From assembly GCA_002314525.1 (NCBI GenBank), contig DCGE01000100.1, forward strand, positions 4,906-15,866: a stretch of DNA of 10,961 nucleotides, given 5' to 3'. Position 1 is the stretch's first letter. The number at the start of each line of letters is the position of its first letter. Under the pieces are notes generated by a model. The model ran no database searches and was not told the origin of the DNA. It saw only the letters and a program-made list of their open reading frames with translations. The translations under genes were made by a program, and so were the position numbers. This document shows positions 1 through 7,003 of this stretch, piece by piece. Source of the DNA: Prevotellaceae bacterium UBA1786 (GTDB lineage: Bacteria; Bacteroidota; Bacteroidia; Bacteroidales; Bacteroidaceae).

Positions 1-178
1 CAGCACTTTTGGCTTTGTTTCGGCATCTTGCTGTTTGTCAGTCGGTCACAATGTCCACATTGCTGACTGTCAGCAAAGTCCGTTTTTTATAGCTGAAGGC
101 TCTCCTTCCGCACAGCAACCTGCTCGGAACAAACTTCAAAATTGCAAGAAATGAATTTATAGAACCCACCTTCAGAAA
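1..178. other. Intergenic or upstream flank with no supportable gene
   Basis: No convincing coding region is visible here. One plus-strand frame stays open from the window edge to a TGA at 152-154, and another to a TAG near position 92. Their translations show no recognisable domain, so I cannot tell whether either is the tail of an upstream gene. A minus-strand open frame covers 38-274 but runs antisense into the start of the metallophosphoesterase gene and looks like a shadow. The stretch contains a small hairpin (60-76). No TAnnTTTG-type promoter was found just before the gene at 179. Confidence 0.5.
60..88 (+). terminator. Possible weak terminator hairpin upstream of the metallophosphoesterase gene
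   Basis: A perfect 7-bp inverted repeat, TTGCTGA (60-66) and TCAGCAA (70-76), is separated by a 3-base loop. Six bases later a run of six T lies at 83-88. The stem is short and the T-run is not directly attached, so this is a poor match to a classical intrinsic terminator. It could end an upstream transcript, or it could be chance. Confidence 0.25.
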
Positions 179-1330
179 ATGATGAAACGATTCAGTTTTG
201 GTCTTATCAGTGCAATTGTGGCAATAATGGTTTCTGCACAGGAACTGAAAATTAATCACGGGCCTTATCTTCAATGTCCGTCAACAGACGGTATGTCAGT
301 GTATTTCACGACTGATGAACTCTCTTTCTCGTGGGTTGAAGTCAGGGGTGGGCAGTGGGACAGTCCGAAAGCATTCTATGAAATGCGTGATGGCATGAGA
401 AATGCCTACGCAAATCGATTCAGTATTGAACTGTCAGGACTTGAACCAGCGACAGCCTATCAGTACCGTATCGTATCAGTCAAGATGAATGAATTCCAAC
501 CATACAAAATCAAGATGGGAGAAAGGATTATGTCCGATTGGTATTCTTTCAAGACTGTGGATCCGAAAAGAGAATCATTTTCCTTCATGATATATAATGA
601 TGTGCATGAAAATGCAGGAAGACTTGCTCGTGAATACATGCTCTTTGCTGTGGAATCAGCTGATTTCGTTGTATTCAACGGAGATATGATTGACAACTAT
701 TCCACACCGGATCAACCATATAAAGGCTTTATTGACATCTCGGTTGAACGCTTTGCCCGTACCACACCGTTCATCTATACCCGTGGCAATCATGAGACCA
801 GAGGAAAGTTGGCACGTCAGTATCACGAGATAGTAGGTACTCCTAACGGCCGGTTCTATAATATATATTATTATGGAAATACTGCATTGCTCGTTCTCGA
901 TACAGGCGAGGATAAACCTGATGACACGAAGGTGTATGCGGGAATCAATGACTTTGATGGCTATCGAACCCAACAGACGGAATGGTTGAAAAAGGTGTTG
1001 TCCACTAAGGAATTCCGTAAGGCAAAGCATAAGATTGTCCTCATGCACATGCCTCCGTTTGAATGTCCGAATACGCCTGACAACGAGAATCACGGATGTC
1101 GCCAGATTCAGAAAGAATGGCTGCCTTTGTTCAATAAGGCAGGAATCGATCTGATGTTCTGTGGACATACCCATGAATACATTTTCCAGACTCAGGGAAC
1201 CAAAGGCAACGACTTCCCTATCGTAGTCAGCGACAATCACAGTGCTATCCGTGTTGATGTGTCGGATGATGCTATACGTGTTCAGGTAAAGAACGAAGAT
1301 GGAAAACTTCTGTTGGATAGCGGCTTCTAA
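179..1330 (+). CDS. Secreted calcineurin-like metallophosphoesterase with N-terminal purple-acid-phosphatase-type domain
   Basis: This 383-residue protein is predicted to be an exported phosphoesterase that uses a two-metal centre. Residues 1-20 form a signal peptide with probable cleavage at VSA/Q. Residues about 24-125 look like the fibronectin-III-like domain found at the start of purple acid phosphatases. The catalytic domain follows with all five family blocks visible: D141-x-H143, GDMID with D169, GNHE at 203-206, H290 in LMHMPP, and GHTH at 329-332. An active enzyme is therefore expected. The substrate (phosphomonoester, diester or nucleotide) cannot be read from the sequence. Two ATG codons sit in tandem at 179 and 182, and either could start translation. 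It is the first gene of a same-strand run, 34 bp ahead of the YccF gene, and has no obvious tie to polysaccharide use. Confidence 0.88.
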   Translation: MMKRFSFGLISAIVAIMVSAQELKINHGPYLQCPSTDGMSVYFTTDELSFSWVEVRGGQWDSPKAFYEMRDGMRNAYANRFSIELSGLEPATAYQYRIVSVKMNEFQPYKIKMGERIMSDWYSFKTVDPKRESFSFMIYNDVHENAGRLAREYMLFAVESADFVVFNGDMIDNYSTPDQPYKGFIDISVERFARTTPFIYTRGNHETRGKLARQYHEIVGTPNGRFYNIYYYGNTALLVLDTGEDKPDDTKVYAGINDFDGYRTQQTEWLKKVLSTKEFRKAKHKIVLMHMPPFECPNTPDNENHGCRQIQKEWLPLFNKAGIDLMFCGHTHEYIFQTQGTKGNDFPIVVSDNHSAIRVDVSDDAIRVQVKNEDGKLLLDSGF

Positions 1331-1364
1331 GATGATAAATTAATTAAATAATATAGAAGGCTTT

Positions 1365-1742
1365 ATGAAGATATTAGGCAACATTCTTTGGCTGATTTTC
1401 GGTGGACTTGAGTCTGCTGTTGGTTATTTCTGGGGCGGTTTGGTCCTCTGTATCACAATTATCGGCATTCCGTTCGGACTTCAGATATTCAAAATCGGAC
1501 TCTTGTGTCTATGGCCATTTGGTTCGGAGGTATGCAAAAGTGAAAATTCTTCCGGCTGCATAAGCATTCCGATGAACATAATATGGATAATAGTCGGTGG
1601 ATTATACGCCTTCCTTGTCCATGTGATTTTTGGTTTGCTGTTGTGCATTACCATTATCGGCATTCCGTTCGGAACACAGCATTTCAAGATGGCCGGACTC
1701 AGTCTTGCTCCATTCGGCAAGACCATAAAGACAGGTTTCTGA
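1365..1742 (+). CDS. YccF domain-containing inner-membrane protein
   Basis: This 125-residue hydrophobic protein is built of two similar halves, the hallmark of the YccF (former DUF307) family. The motif LCITIIGIPFG-x-Q-x-FK occurs at residues 28-43 and again at 93-108. Each copy is preceded by an NI(L/I)W-type hydrophobic stretch with GGL (residues 6-15 and 71-80). Each is followed by a short PFG-containing segment (51-53 and 116-118). Several membrane helices are expected and no signal peptide is needed. The protein is slightly shorter than E. coli YccF, and the biochemical role of the family is not established. It lies 34 bp after the phosphoesterase gene and 34 bp before the exporter gene, so co-transcription is likely. 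At DNA level the two motif copies share a perfect 21-bp stretch. Confidence 0.85.
   Translation: MKILGNILWLIFGGLESAVGYFWGGLVLCITIIGIPFGLQIFKIGLLCLWPFGSEVCKSENSSGCISIPMNIIWIIVGGLYAFLVHVIFGLLLCITIIGIPFGTQHFKMAGLSLAPFGKTIKTGF
1458..1673 (+). repeat. Pair of perfect 21-bp direct repeats inside the YccF gene
   Basis: The 21 bases at 1458-1478 recur without mismatch at 1653-1673, exactly 195 bp (65 codons) away and in the same frame. Both copies encode the IIGIPFG core of the duplicated YccF motif. The repeat reflects the internal duplication of the protein. The perfect DNA identity, including synonymous positions, may be recent homogenisation or chance codon agreement. Confidence 0.8.
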
Positions 1743-1776
1743 TAATTGATATCGAACTTTTGGAAGTAAACAGAAT

Positions 1777-3015
1777 ATGGTTGAATCGGAAAAAGAAGTC
1801 CTTGACTTAGCTCAGTTGGCAGGACATATCTTGCTCGAGAACGGAGCAGAGATTACCCGTGTTGAGGAATCAATGGAAAGAATTACCAACTATTACGGAA
1901 TTAATTCCGGCAATTTCTTCGTTTTGAGTAATGGGATCTTTACCACAGGACGTACAAATTATGCAAAAGTGGAATTTATTCCTTTCAAGGGTGCGCAGCT
2001 TGAAAGGGTTGCGGAAGTCAATCAGATCTGCCGTGATATCCAGAAAGGAAAATATACAATTGAAGAGGCACGTTCGAAACTTCTTGCTGTAAGAACATTA
2101 CAATCAAAATCCTGGATAACACGCGTCATAGGAAGTGCATTCGGAGCAGGTTTTTTCTGTATGATATTCGGTGGTGGCCTTCTTGATTCACTTGCTTCGT
2201 TTGTTGTCGGATTCTTGCTCTGGCTATTTGTGGTCTTTGTCAGTGCACCTCATATGTCAAAGACATTCGGCAATATTCTTGGAGGTGCATTGGCTACTTT
2301 GCTCTGTATCTTGTTTCACAGAATTGGCTTTGGAAACAATCTTGGAAATATGATTGTTGCATCAATCATCCCTTTAGTTCCCGGAGTACCGTTCGCAAAC
2401 GGAATAAGGGATATTGCCAACGAGGATTATATAGCCGGAACCACACGTCTTATGGATGCGTTGATGGTCTTCTTCTGTATAGCCATGGGGGCGTCGAGTA
2501 CTTTGCTGGTTGACGGGTGGATTCAAGGTTCGATAGTCGAACTCAATGGAATGGTTACGGACCCATTGACACATTCTCTGATAATTCAGTGGCTGGCTGC
2601 ATTTATCGGTACTATAGGCTTTGCCGTGATATTCGGTGTGCCATCACGCAATTATCTCTCATGCGGACTGGTCGCATCTCTTGGATGGGTGTTGTATTTG
2701 ACTTTATACAGATATACATCATTGGGCATACCAGTATCCACCTTCTTTGCAACGGTTCTGGTTGCAATACTTACCAGCCTTTTATCAAGAAGGTACATGA
2801 CTCCTGCCACGATTTATATTATCACTGGCATATTCCCGATGGTGCCTGGAGGTGGACTCTTCTGGACGACATACTACACTGTTTCCAGCCAGCTCCACGA
2901 GTCTTTTACAATGGGATTCCTCTCTGTTAAGATAACGATAGCAATTGTGTTGGGAATAGTTTTCGTTAATGAACTTCCGAAGAAGTTTTTCAGTATCTTC
3001 AAGAGAAGTATATGA
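1777..3015 (+). CDS. ThrE-family threonine/serine exporter (fused two-domain form)
   Basis: This 412-residue integral membrane protein resembles the ThrE family, which exports threonine and serine in Corynebacterium. Residues 1 to about 115 are a soluble N-terminal region of the DUF1212 type. About ten hydrophobic segments follow, roughly at 117-135, 137-157, 165-185, 190-208, 226-246, 265-287, 295-311, 316-336, 343-362 and 383-399. The family hallmark appears twice, as IIPLVPGVPFANGIRDI (197-213) and as GIFPMVPGGGLF (351-362), marking the ThrE and ThrE_2 halves. In E. coli related halves are separate proteins (YjjP and YjjB); here both are in one chain. Substrate specificity is inferred from the family only and could be another small solute. 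The gene sits 34 bp after yccF and 25 bp before the start chosen for the GH5 gene. Confidence 0.85.
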   Translation: MVESEKEVLDLAQLAGHILLENGAEITRVEESMERITNYYGINSGNFFVLSNGIFTTGRTNYAKVEFIPFKGAQLERVAEVNQICRDIQKGKYTIEEARSKLLAVRTLQSKSWITRVIGSAFGAGFFCMIFGGGLLDSLASFVVGFLLWLFVVFVSAPHMSKTFGNILGGALATLLCILFHRIGFGNNLGNMIVASIIPLVPGVPFANGIRDIANEDYIAGTTRLMDALMVFFCIAMGASSTLLVDGWIQGSIVELNGMVTDPLTHSLIIQWLAAFIGTIGFAVIFGVPSRNYLSCGLVASLGWVLYLTLYRYTSLGIPVSTFFATVLVAILTSLLSRRYMTPATIYIITGIFPMVPGGGLFWTTYYTVSSQLHESFTMGFLSVKITIAIVLGIVFVNELPKKFFSIFKRSI

Positions 3016-3040
3016 CAATAAAGGGGCTTATTACATAAAT

Positions 3041-4168
3041 ATGAAAAGAACTTTGTTTGTATGTCTTCTGGCTCTGATGTCAGTAAATGCATTTTGTCAG
3101 AGTGTTAAGAAGATGGCTTCCCAGATGGGAATCGGTTGGAATCTCGGAAACACCCTCGATGCATATTGTTTCGGCAATGCTGCCGATTCCGAAACCAGTT
3201 GGGGTAATGTCAAGACCGAGAAATGGATGATTGATTCTATTGCGAAAGCCGGGTTCAAGTCGGTCAGGATTCCAGTGAGATGGTATCCTCATTTCACATA
3301 TTCAGACAACAAGATGGTCATTGATGCCACATGGATGAACCGTGTGAAGGAGATTGTAGGCTACTGTTTTGACAATGATTTGTACGTCATCATCAACACT
3401 CATCACGAGATGTGGCTTGAAGGACGTCCGTTCTATGCGGATTCTTCACGTGTATATAAACAATTTCGCGCCTTATGGACGGAGATTGCGACAGCTTTCC
3501 GTGATTACGACCACAAACTTCTTTTTGCCGGAACCAACGAAGTTCATGTCGGCAATGATTGGGGCCGTCCGAATGATGAGAATTCAGAGGTGCAGAACGG
3601 CTACAATCAGGCCTTTGTTGATGCAGTTAGGGCTACGGGCGGAAAGAACAAAGACCGCAATCTTGTAGTGCAGACATACGCAGCCAATGCTGATTTCGGT
3701 GTTGAACTCTTTCGACTTCCAAAAGATAAAGTGAAGAACCACCTTCTCGTTGAGGTCCATAACTATGATCCATACAAATATGGTCTAACTGATGAAGTCC
3801 GTTTCTGGGGCCGGAAATACATCGAACTTGGAACCGTCAGCAGTGATGATGAGGGCGACTCCAAAAAACTCTATGATAGACTCAAGAGGGAATTCACTGA
3901 CAAGGGGATACCGTTTATTGTCGGAGAAATGGGTGCGAACTATCACACGGCAAAAGACGAACAGGAACTGAAATTGGTAGAAGAATCTTGCGGAGAATAC
4001 TACCATACCATCCTCAACCTAATCAAGGTGAGTGGCGGTGTACCTTTTATCTGGGATAACGGCCAGACCTTCCGTCGGGGCAAGGAGTGTTTCGGTTTGT
4101 TCGACAGAAGGAATAACATGAAATGCATGCATCAGCAGGTACTGGAGGCGGTCAGGCAGTATCGTTAA
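3041..4168 (+). CDS. Secreted GH5 endoglucanase (subfamily 4-like)
   Basis: This 375-residue enzyme is predicted to cut internal beta-1,4 linkages in cellulose, mixed-linkage glucan or xyloglucan. I chose the ATG at 3041 because it begins a clean signal peptide (residues 1-19, cleavage before Q20). The longer in-frame start at 2969 would overlap the exporter gene and bury the signal. One catalytic (beta/alpha)8 domain fills the mature protein. GWNLGNTLDA (32-41), R76 in SVRIPV, HH at 121-122 in INTHHE, acid/base E167 in GTNEVH, H240 with Y242, nucleophile E296 in VGEMG and W338 in FIWDNG are all present. The pattern resembles GH5_4 enzymes of cellulolytic clostridia and rumen bacteria. No carbohydrate-binding module or lipobox is seen, so the product is probably periplasmic or released. 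Its TAA overlaps the stop codon of the convergent acetylesterase gene. Confidence 0.88.
   Translation: MKRTLFVCLLALMSVNAFCQSVKKMASQMGIGWNLGNTLDAYCFGNAADSETSWGNVKTEKWMIDSIAKAGFKSVRIPVRWYPHFTYSDNKMVIDATWMNRVKEIVGYCFDNDLYVIINTHHEMWLEGRPFYADSSRVYKQFRALWTEIATAFRDYDHKLLFAGTNEVHVGNDWGRPNDENSEVQNGYNQAFVDAVRATGGKNKDRNLVVQTYAANADFGVELFRLPKDKVKNHLLVEVHNYDPYKYGLTDEVRFWGRKYIELGTVSSDDEGDSKKLYDRLKREFTDKGIPFIVGEMGANYHTAKDEQELKLVEESCGEYYHTILNLIKVSGGVPFIWDNGQTFRRGKECFGLFDRRNNMKCMHQQVLEAVRQYR
4165..4168. other. Overlapping convergent stop codons (TTAA)
   Basis: The palindrome TTAA supplies the TAA stop of the plus-strand GH5 gene (4166-4168) and the TAA stop of the minus-strand esterase gene (4165-4167). No hairpin or T-run lies between the genes, so each transcript must run into the other gene before it ends. 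Confidence 0.95.
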
Positions 4169-5724
4169 TTACTTGTTCTCTGCTCGAATGTTGAAGCCGG
4201 AAGGCCGTAGGCGTTGACGAGGTTGGCACGTGTGAACGGTTGCCAGCCATAACGCACCTTGACAGGTTCTGATGCCGATGAGGTGATGTATATTTCCTTA
4301 TCTACTATCGTTGCCTTAGCGGGATATGTGTTTCCGTTTGAGTCAATGACTTCGAACGTTCTGAGTGCCTTGCCGTCAGATGACGACAGCCCCTCTGCAT
4401 AGTCAAAACTCAGTATTATAAGTCCGTTGCTCATCAGTTTGGCTTTTTTGATCATCGGTCCGCATTTTGAAGAAGGGTGGGATATGTAATAAGGAAGTCT
4501 GTAAACATCAGCCAATGCAAGTCTTGCAAGACGTTCGCCGACCGGCTGTTTGGTACGAGGATGGACGTCTGTTGAATCTCCTACATCCGATGATACAGCC
4601 ATTCCAATATTCTTGATCTTATATGAAAGTTGTCTCTGGCTGTTTCTGAATTCCGGCCATGTCGGACGGTTGAGAGACGAGAGCTGCACATAGAGGAACG
4701 GCATGTCTTTATCGTTCCAGTAGCTGCGCCAGTCATTGACGAGCAACTCGAACAACTTCTCATGTACTTTCGTGTTATGGGCGTTTGATTCCCCCTGATA
4801 CCATATCACTCCTCGGATATTGTATCTGTCGAGGGGTTCATTGGCTGATTCGAACATATAAGCAGGTTCGTATGGATGATGGAGTTCCTTGTCGCCTCGT
4901 CGGATAGCAAGGGCAAGGTTTTTCTGTGCACGTCCTATGCACCAGTCTTGTATTAGTGGATTATTGACCCAATCATGCAGAATCTCAGGGAATTCTTTTT
5001 CAAGAGTTCGTCGTGATATCCATCCTTCGGTGTTGGTTCCGCCGACTGAGTTGTTGATGAGTCCAATTGGTACATTGAGTTCTTTCCGGAGCATCTTCCC
5101 GAAGAAATATGCTATTGCAGAGAAATTATCAGCAGTCTTTCTTGTACAACCTGTCCATGACGTATGTGACATGTAGTCCATCGCGTTGATGGCATCAATC
5201 GTCTTCTCATCCCATTCCTTGTGGTCGGTAGGTCTTATTGGACGTGGATTAAACAGACGGAGCGGCGTGTCGGTATCTTCCATGTCCGTTAGATTCACTT
5301 CTCCTCGTCTGAACTCATTGCAGTCACGCAGGAAGAATGCCATGTTTGACTGTCCCGAACACAGCCATACCTCACCGACCATCACATCGTGGTATGTCAG
5401 TACTTCATTGCCGTCAGTTACCTTCATCTCGTAAGGTCCGCCGGCCTCCATCTTCTTCAGTTTGACAGTCCATCGGCCTTTCTTGTCTGTCTTTGCCGTC
5501 GAACTGCAATCTGCAATCGAAACCTTTACTTTGCTGCCTGGTTTTGAGTGACCAGAAATAATCAATGGAATATTTCGTTGGAGTACCATGCTATCGGAAT
5601 ATACCTCTGCCATACGGAGAGTTCCCTGGGCTTTGATATTACCTGGCATTGAAATCATGATGACGAACAGTGTCAGAACTGTTGTTTTGACAGGTAACTT
5701 CCCTACAATGTATCTTATTGCCAT
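4165..5724 (-). CDS. Secreted SGNH-type carbohydrate acetylesterase (sialate O-acetylesterase-like)
   Basis: This 519-residue protein belongs to the sialate O-acetylesterase-like (SASA/DUF303) group, whose bacterial members remove acetyl esters from sialic acids or from plant xylan and xyloglucan. Residues 1-32 form a signal peptide with likely cleavage at IKA/Q. A beta-rich region follows at about 34-115. The SGNH hydrolase blocks are nucleophile S126 in LCSGQSNM, NNSVGG at 224-229, WYQGESN at 308-314, and D386-x-H388 in STDVHPR. A beta-sandwich tail ends the protein. All catalytic residues are present. Because GH5 and GH51 genes are close by, a hemicellulose acetyl-esterase role (as in CE20 or CE6-like enzymes) is more likely than sialate deacetylation; this is inference. 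A TACTTTTG element at 5750-5757 probably drives the gene. No terminator separates it from the GH5 gene. Confidence 0.85.
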   Translation of the reverse strand: MAIRYIVGKLPVKTTVLTLFVIMISMPGNIKAQGTLRMAEVYSDSMVLQRNIPLIISGHSKPGSKVKVSIADCSSTAKTDKKGRWTVKLKKMEAGGPYEMKVTDGNEVLTYHDVMVGEVWLCSGQSNMAFFLRDCNEFRRGEVNLTDMEDTDTPLRLFNPRPIRPTDHKEWDEKTIDAINAMDYMSHTSWTGCTRKTADNFSAIAYFFGKMLRKELNVPIGLINNSVGGTNTEGWISRRTLEKEFPEILHDWVNNPLIQDWCIGRAQKNLALAIRRGDKELHHPYEPAYMFESANEPLDRYNIRGVIWYQGESNAHNTKVHEKLFELLVNDWRSYWNDKDMPFLYVQLSSLNRPTWPEFRNSQRQLSYKIKNIGMAVSSDVGDSTDVHPRTKQPVGERLARLALADVYRLPYYISHPSSKCGPMIKKAKLMSNGLIILSFDYAEGLSSSDGKALRTFEVIDSNGNTYPAKATIVDKEIYITSSASEPVKVRYGWQPFTRANLVNAYGLPASTFEQRTSN

Positions 5725-5749
5725 AGTCGGTTATTGTGGTTATTAAATG

Positions 5750-5757
5750 CAAAAGTA
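5750..5757 (-). promoter_or_regulatory. Bacteroidota-type -7 element for the acetylesterase gene
   Basis: Read on the minus strand, these bases are TACTTTTG, an exact match to the TAnnTTTG -7 consensus described for Bacteroides-type sigma factors. It ends 26 bases ahead of the esterase ATG, giving a short leader. No clear TTTG -33 box stands at the usual distance. The region is AT-rich, so chance matches are possible. Confidence 0.5.
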
Positions 5758-5800
5758 ATAAAAATAAATGGTTTTTATGGCATATCTCAATTCTTTTTTG

Positions 5801-5808
5801 TAATTTTG
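5801..5808 (+). promoter_or_regulatory. Bacteroidota-type -7 element for the STAS/kinase gene
   Basis: TAATTTTG matches the TAnnTTTG consensus exactly and ends 32 bases before the ATG at 5841. No convincing -33 TTTG is seen about 19-21 bases upstream. Together with the minus-strand element at 5750-5757 it forms a back-to-back promoter pair inside a 116-bp gap. Confidence 0.5.
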
Positions 5809-5840
5809 CCTTGTAATCTCCACAAATTAAGTAAAGCTAT

Positions 5841-6941
5841 ATGAATAATATCGTTATTAATGGAAATACTATTAAGGTCAGCGGCGATCTGGATAAGTCT
5901 GGTGCTGATAAGGTCGTAGCAGCTATGTCAACCGAGACGGTGTTCACACTCGACTTTGCTGAAGTAGGCAATATCAATTTCGCAGCTTTGCGTTCACTGC
6001 TCCGCTGTCGTCAAAGTGGTATTCAATTCAGTATCATAAATGCAAGTTCCGATGTTGCTGAACGTTTTGAGGATACGGGCGTGGCTTCATTCGTCAATGT
6101 CACTCGCAAGCCGAAACCATTGAAGCTTGGCACATACGATGAATTCGGAGGTGGATTCCTCTCAAAGTCGTTCAATAGCGATGACGGTGATTCTGTTATG
6201 AAGGTCTATGGTCCGAGGGCTCCTCGCTGGTTTGCAACACAGGAGAAAAACATTGCCAAGGCCGTCATGCTCTTCGGTATCCCGACACCGTTGGTTGGTT
6301 CTCTGTATGAGGATGAGGAAAACACAGGTCTTGATTTCGAACGCATAGAAGGCAAGCGTTCGCTCTCACGTATCATCTCTCAAGAACCTGAAAAAATGCG
6401 CGAGATATCCGTCTTGTTTGCCGATATGTGTAAGGAACTCCACTCCAAGCAATGCGATACTCGTGTCTTCCCTGATAGGAAGATATCTTATCGGCGTGCT
6501 GTCTTATCATGCAAGGATTTCAATGAAGAGGAAAAGCTGAAAGTGATGGCTTTCATTGATAGTGTACCCGATGCTACTACCTGTCTGCATGGTGATATGC
6601 AGCCGAGCAATATCATCACCAACGGTGTTGATACTCTTTGGATTGACCTTGCCGACTTTAGCTATGGAAACCCTATGCTCGATATTGGTATGTGGTTCTT
6701 CCTCTCTATGTTGAATCCTGAGCATCTTTGCCAGCATATCTTCCATATGACAAAGTCACAGATGGCCGAGATGTGGGATATTTTCATGGAAGTGTATTTC
6801 GATGCCAAGACTCCTGAACAGAAGACGGAATGCATCAATACCGTTGAACCTTACGCGGCGCTACACATGCTTTATCTCGGTGCCAACTTCCGTTTCGAAC
6901 CTGGCATGGTCGAGTATATCAAGGACAAGCTCCTTAAATAA
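5841..6941 (+). CDS. STAS-like domain fused to aminoglycoside-phosphotransferase-fold kinase
   Basis: This 366-residue cytosolic protein has two parts. Residues about 1-90 fit a STAS (anti-sigma-factor antagonist-like) fold: a beta strand with SGDLDKSGAD, then FTLDFAEVGNINF, a helix, and a second strand with SIINAS. At the place where SpoIIAA-type proteins carry D-S-S, this one has N46-F47-A48, so it cannot be phosphorylated there. Residues about 95-366 resemble the APH/choline-kinase fold, with a candidate ATP lysine K121 (VMKVYG), HGDMQPSN at 250-257 (catalytic D252, N257), metal-binding D269 in WIDLADF, and D281. It resembles a family of putative phosphotransferases annotated as TIGR02172, but I could not run the model. 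The substrate is unknown and antibiotic resistance is not implied. It is a single-gene unit with its own promoter element and a strong terminator. Confidence 0.72.
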   Translation: MNNIVINGNTIKVSGDLDKSGADKVVAAMSTETVFTLDFAEVGNINFAALRSLLRCRQSGIQFSIINASSDVAERFEDTGVASFVNVTRKPKPLKLGTYDEFGGGFLSKSFNSDDGDSVMKVYGPRAPRWFATQEKNIAKAVMLFGIPTPLVGSLYEDEENTGLDFERIEGKRSLSRIISQEPEKMREISVLFADMCKELHSKQCDTRVFPDRKISYRRAVLSCKDFNEEEKLKVMAFIDSVPDATTCLHGDMQPSNIITNGVDTLWIDLADFSYGNPMLDIGMWFFLSMLNPEHLCQHIFHMTKSQMAEMWDIFMEVYFDAKTPEQKTECINTVEPYAALHMLYLGANFRFEPGMVEYIKDKLLK

Positions 6942-6944
6942 ACA

Positions 6945-6992
6945 AAAAAAATCAGCAAGCCGTTTTCAGAATGATGACTTGCTGATTTTTTT
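6945..6992. terminator. Bidirectional intrinsic terminator
   Basis: A 15-bp perfect stem pairs 6945-6959 (seven A, then TCAGCAAG) with 6978-6992 (CTTGCTGA, then seven T) around an 18-base loop. The A-run on one side and the T-run on the other make it work in both directions. It starts 3 bases after the STAS/kinase stop codon and ends 11 bases before the GH51 stop codon, so it can end both convergent transcripts. Confidence 0.92.
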
Positions 6993-7003
6993 AGACAAAT
7001 CTG

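Noticed and set aside
656..1240. 194-residue minus-strand open frame opposite the metallophosphoesterase gene
   Set aside because: It lies fully antisense to a gene with all catalytic motifs, and its translation shows no recognisable domain.
1743..1776. Separate promoter for the exporter gene (AACTTTTG near 1755)
   Set aside because: It differs from TAnnTTTG at the first base and has no -33 box. The tight spacing favours read-through from upstream.
2517..2930. 137-residue plus-strand open frame inside the exporter gene
   Set aside because: It is an out-of-frame shadow of a clearly coding membrane protein.
2969..3040. N-terminal extension of the GH5 gene from an ATG at 2969
   Set aside because: It overlaps the end of the exporter gene by 47 bp, and it would place 24 residues ahead of an otherwise perfect signal peptide beginning at 3041.
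5841..6941. Aminoglycoside resistance gene
   Set aside because: The kinase fold is shared by many small-molecule kinases. The STAS-like N-terminus and lack of any mobile-element context do not support a resistance role.
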